A stretch of DNA of 64,000 nt from Kocuria rosea subsp. polaris. GTDB lineage: Bacteria; Actinomycetota; Actinomycetes; Actinomycetales; Micrococcaceae. The DNA is taken from the NCBI GenBank assembly GCA_023896275.1, contig MLDA01000002.1:144792-208791 (forward strand). The letters are read 5' to 3'. Below are positions 61,453-64,000 of the stretch, piece by piece. Both the position numbers and the translations under genes were made by a program. The notes below the pieces were generated by a model that saw only the letters and a program-made list of their open reading frames with translations, was not told the origin of the DNA and did not search any database. Within the stretch, counting starts at the first letter, position 1. Each line of letters begins with the position of its first letter.

Positions 61453-63725
61453 CGCCCGACGACGCACCACGCACTGACCCCGGATCGCCCCGGGCGGAGG
61501 CCTACGAGCCGATGCCGGTCGCGCCCGAAGTGCTCGACGCCGTCGCCCGCGGGGCCTATCACGCTCCGCACGCCGTCCTGGGAGCCCACCTGGACGACGA
61601 CGGACACGTCACCTTCCGCACGCTGCGGCACCTCGCGGAGTCGGTCGAGGTGCGCACCCGCGGCGGTTCGCTGCCGATGCGGCACGAGCACCACGGCGTG
61701 TGGGTCGCGGTGCTCCCGCGCACGGACCGCGAGGGGCACGTGCCGGACTACCGCCTCGACGTCACCTACGGCGGCGGCTCCACCGTGACCGTCGACGACC
61801 CCTACCGCCACCTGCCCACCCTGGGTGAGGTTGATCTGCACCTGATCCACGAAGGCCGGCACGAGCACCTGTGGACCGTGCTGGGTGCACACGTGCACCG
61901 CTACCACTCGGAGCTCGGTGACGTTGTCGGCACGAGTTTCGCGGTCTGGGCCCCCAACGCGCAGGCCGTGCGAGTCAAGGGGGAGTTCAACCATTGGGAC
62001 GGTGTGCAGCACGCGATGCGCTCGCTGGGACACACCGGGGTCTGGGAGCTCTTCGTCCCCGGCGTCGAAGCCGGCGCCGTCTACAAGTTCCAGATCCTGG
62101 GTGCCGATGGTCACTGGCGGGACAAGGCTGATCCCATGGCCCAAGCCACGGAGGTTCCGCCGCGCACGGGGTCGATCGTCGCCGAGTCGAGCTACGGTTT
62201 CCGTGACGACGAGTGGATGGGACGCCGCGCGGCGACCAACCCTCACGACGCGGCAATGAGCGTCTACGAGGTGCACCTCGGTTCATGGCGCCCGGGCCTG
62301 AATTACCGAGAGCTCGCTGATCAACTGGCGGAGTACGTTTCCTGGCAGGGATTCACGCATGTCGAGTTCTTGCCGGTCGCCGAGCACCCGTTCGGCGGAT
62401 CATGGGGCTATCAGGTCACCGGCTACTACGCGCCGACGTCGCGTTTCGGCTCTCCCGACGATTTCCGGTACCTGGTCGACATCCTGCACCAGGCCGGGAT
62501 CGGCGTCATTCTCGACTGGGTACCGGCGCACTTCCCGAAGGACGAGTGGGCGCTGGCCAACTTCGACGGGCAGCCCCTCTACGAGCACTCCGACCCGCGC
62601 CGCGGCGAGCACCCGGACTGGGGCACGCTGATCTTCGACTACGGTCGTCGCGAGGTGAAGAACTTCCTCGTCGCCAACGCGCTGTACTGGCTCGAAGAAT
62701 TCCACATCGATGGCCTGCGCGTCGACGCGGTCGCCTCGATGCTCTACCTGGACTACTCCCGGAACGACGGAGAGTGGGTACCGAACGTGCACGGGGGGCG
62801 TGAGAACCTCGAAGCGATCGCCTTCCTCCAGGAGGCCACCGCCACGGCGTACCGGCTGTATCCCGGAGTCATCATGATCGCTGAGGAGTCCACCGCGTTC
62901 GACGGCGTCACGCGCCCGACCGCGCACGGCGGGCTCGGCTTCGGGATCAAATGGAACATGGGCTGGATGCACGATTCGCTCGAGTACATGGGGCAAGACC
63001 CGGTGCACCGTCAGTACCACCACCACCAGATGACGTTCTCGCTCGTGTACGCATGGAGCGAGAACTACATGCTCCCCATCAGCCACGACGAGGTCGTGCA
63101 CGGCAAGGGATCGCTGTTGCGCCGGATGCCGGGGGACCGGTGGCGCCAACTGGCCCAGGTGCGCGCGTACCTCGCCTTCATGTGGTCGCATCCGGGCAAG
63201 CAGCTGATCTTCATGGGCACGGAGTTCGCCCAGGAGGGGGAATGGAGCGAGCAGTACGGACTCGACTGGTGGCTCGCGGACACACCGCAACACGCTGGCG
63301 TCCAGCGCCTCGTGCGCGAGCTGAACCTGTTCTATCGGAAGACGCCGGCGCTCTGGAGCCAGGACAACGATCCTGCAGGCTTCGTCTGGATCGATTCGCA
63401 CGATGCGGCCGGCAACACGCTCGCCTTCGCGCGAGTGCCGGCCGACGGCGGATCGCCGGTGGTCGCCGTCGCGAACTTCGGCGGCGAGCCCAAACACGGA
63501 TACCGGTTGGGACTGCCCGAGGCGGGCCGTTGGGTGGAGGCGCTCAATACGGATTCCGAGGAGTTCGGCGGATCCGGCGTCGGCAACGGAGGTTCCGTGC
63601 AGGCGCAGCCCGAAGCCCACTATGGGCAGCCTGCCTGTGCGGATGTATCGCTGCCGCCACTCGGTGTGGTCTACTTCACCCGAGAAGATGCGGCCCCGTT
63701 GACCGGGAAAGGCGCGCAGGAGTAG
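61449..63725 (+). CDS. glgB: 1,4-alpha-glucan branching enzyme
   Basis: 758-residue GH13 enzyme that introduces alpha-1,6 branches. Two CBM48-like N domains (~30-130 and ~140-240, the latter with [20 protein letters not shown]), then the barrel: [48 protein letters not shown] (nucleophile), [17 protein letters not shown] (acid/base), [15 protein letters not shown]. Typical length ~730-760. Works with GlgE to build branched glucan. Confidence 0.97.
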   Translation: MTPDDAPRTDPGSPRAEAYEPMPVAPEVLDAVARGAYHAPHAVLGAHLDDDGHVTFRTLRHLAESVEVRTRGGSLPMRHEHHGVWVAVLPRTDREGHVPDYRLDVTYGGGSTVTVDDPYRHLPTLGEVDLHLIHEGRHEHLWTVLGAHVHRYHSELGDVVGTSFAVWAPNAQAVRVKGEFNHWDGVQHAMRSLGHTGVWELFVPGVEAGAVYKFQILGADGHWRDKADPMAQATEVPPRTGSIVAESSYGFRDDEWMGRRAATNPHDAAMSVYEVHLGSWRPGLNYRELADQLAEYVSWQGFTHVEFLPVAEHPFGGSWGYQVTGYYAPTSRFGSPDDFRYLVDILHQAGIGVILDWVPAHFPKDEWALANFDGQPLYEHSDPRRGEHPDWGTLIFDYGRREVKNFLVANALYWLEEFHIDGLRVDAVASMLYLDYSRNDGEWVPNVHGGRENLEAIAFLQEATATAYRLYPGVIMIAEESTAFDGVTRPTAHGGLGFGIKWNMGWMHDSLEYMGQDPVHRQYHHHQMTFSLVYAWSENYMLPISHDEVVHGKGSLLRRMPGDRWRQLAQVRAYLAFMWSHPGKQLIFMGTEFAQEGEWSEQYGLDWWLADTPQHAGVQRLVRELNLFYRKTPALWSQDNDPAGFVWIDSHDAAGNTLAFARVPADGGSPVVAVANFGGEPKHGYRLGLPEAGRWVEALNTDSEEFGGSGVGNGGSVQAQPEAHYGQPACADVSLPPLGVVYFTREDAAPLTGKGAQE

Positions 63726-63795
63726 GGCGCGAGGCTCGAAGTTCCGCATGATTCCGGGGATCTCCCGCCGGCCAGGCCGGTGGGAGGCCTCGGAT

Positions 63796-63824
63796 TTGCG
63801 TGCGCGCCGGATCGTGGGTATAGT
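63796..63824 (+). promoter_or_regulatory. strong promoter P1
   Basis: TTGCGT, 17-nt spacer, TATAGT: a good sigma-A-type promoter 70 nt after glgB, on the plus strand. First of a tandem pair. Confidence 0.75.
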
Positions 63825-63912
63825 TTTATCCCGCGCCGCACAGCGGAAGGCAACGGAAACGGAGCCCGACGCTAACGGCGAATGAACTTCTCAGGAAGGT
63901 CAGCGAGTCGAG

Positions 63913-63941
63913 TTGACAAGCTGAAACAACTGAGGTAAGAT
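63913..63941 (+). promoter_or_regulatory. strong promoter P2 (rRNA-operon-like)
   Basis: TTGACA (consensus -35), 17-nt spacer, TAAGAT, followed by AT-rich ATAAAAGTTGCC. The 17-bp spacing and consensus -35 box, the tandem arrangement and the lack of an ORF in the following 60 nt are what is expected upstream of an rRNA operon in Micrococcales. The transcribed gene itself lies beyond the window. Confidence 0.75.
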
Positions 63942-64000
63942 ATAAAAGTTGCCGCGAATTGAGCGGATCGGCCGGAAAGAGGCTGGTTGGTGAAGCGTGT

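Overview
The window is chromosomal DNA from a high-GC Gram-positive bacterium, most likely a member of the Micrococcales close to Arthrobacter or other Micrococcaceae. Support comes from gene content and order: the lpqE-carD-ispD-ispF-cysS-rlmB block, the gpmA/phoU/senX3/regX3 phosphate block, GTP-dependent PEP carboxykinase, a GlgE maltosyltransferase, a DUF2516 protein, GTG and TTG starts, and strongly G/C-ending codons. Most of the window is dense core chromosome. The only clearly foreign stretch is 10.87-14.13 kb.

Layout. 0-4.5 kb: the start of an lhr helicase gene, a very short lipoprotein gene, rlmH, a BCCT osmolyte transporter and a LacI-type regulator. 4.7-8.1 kb: an alpha-glucoside-type sugar ABC importer (binding protein and two permeases, no ATPase), probably controlled by the LacI regulator. 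8.1-10.8 kb: luxS facing an MTA/SAH nucleosidase gene, then a GNAT gene and a proline dehydrogenase. 10.87-14.13 kb: a small island bounded by two identical 34-bp repeats, one of them the terminator of tRNA-Ser(CGA). It holds a terminase-like fragment, an IS110-family element with an amber-interrupted transposase and a structured leader, and orphan small ORFs. 14.3-23.4 kb: tadA, upp, a two-component system, an orphan winged-helix protein, sixA, tRNA-Arg(ACG), pckG, a PadR regulator and a degenerate alpha/beta hydrolase. 23.5-32.5 kb: a phosphohexomutase, an actinobacterial RecQ with a phosphoribosyltransferase-like tail, a membrane-anchored three-repeat protein, an amidohydrolase plus MFS pair, and a GNAT. 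32.5-46.5 kb: tRNA-Ser(GCU), prolyl oligopeptidase, an FAD/NAD(P)-binding protein, a large secreted nuclease, tRNA-Ser(UGA), a quinone oxidoreductase, an aldo/keto reductase, tRNA-Thr(CGU), a secreted peptidase-like hydrolase, holB and tmk. 46.6-57.1 kb: a PLP trans-sulfuration enzyme, gpmA, phoU-senX3-regX3, lpqE and carD-ispD-ispF-cysS-rlmB. 57.2-63.7 kb: glgX-glgE-glgB. The last 200 bp carry two strong tandem promoters that look like the start of an rRNA operon or another highly expressed stable-RNA unit.

How the genes work together. luxS and the nucleosidase complete S-adenosylhomocysteine recycling. tadA makes inosine in the tRNA-Arg(ACG) found 5 kb away. SenX3-RegX3 and PhoU handle phosphate signalling. 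GlgE, GlgB and GlgX build and trim alpha-glucan from maltose-1-phosphate. Two CRP/GlxR-type palindromes, upstream of pckG and of the orphan winged-helix gene, suggest cAMP-receptor-family control.

I do not see a convincing new multi-gene system. The best leads are the RNA structure fused to the IS110 transposase start, the 34-bp repeat island, the orphan winged-helix regulator, the three-repeat membrane protein and the Ser-to-Gly hydrolase.
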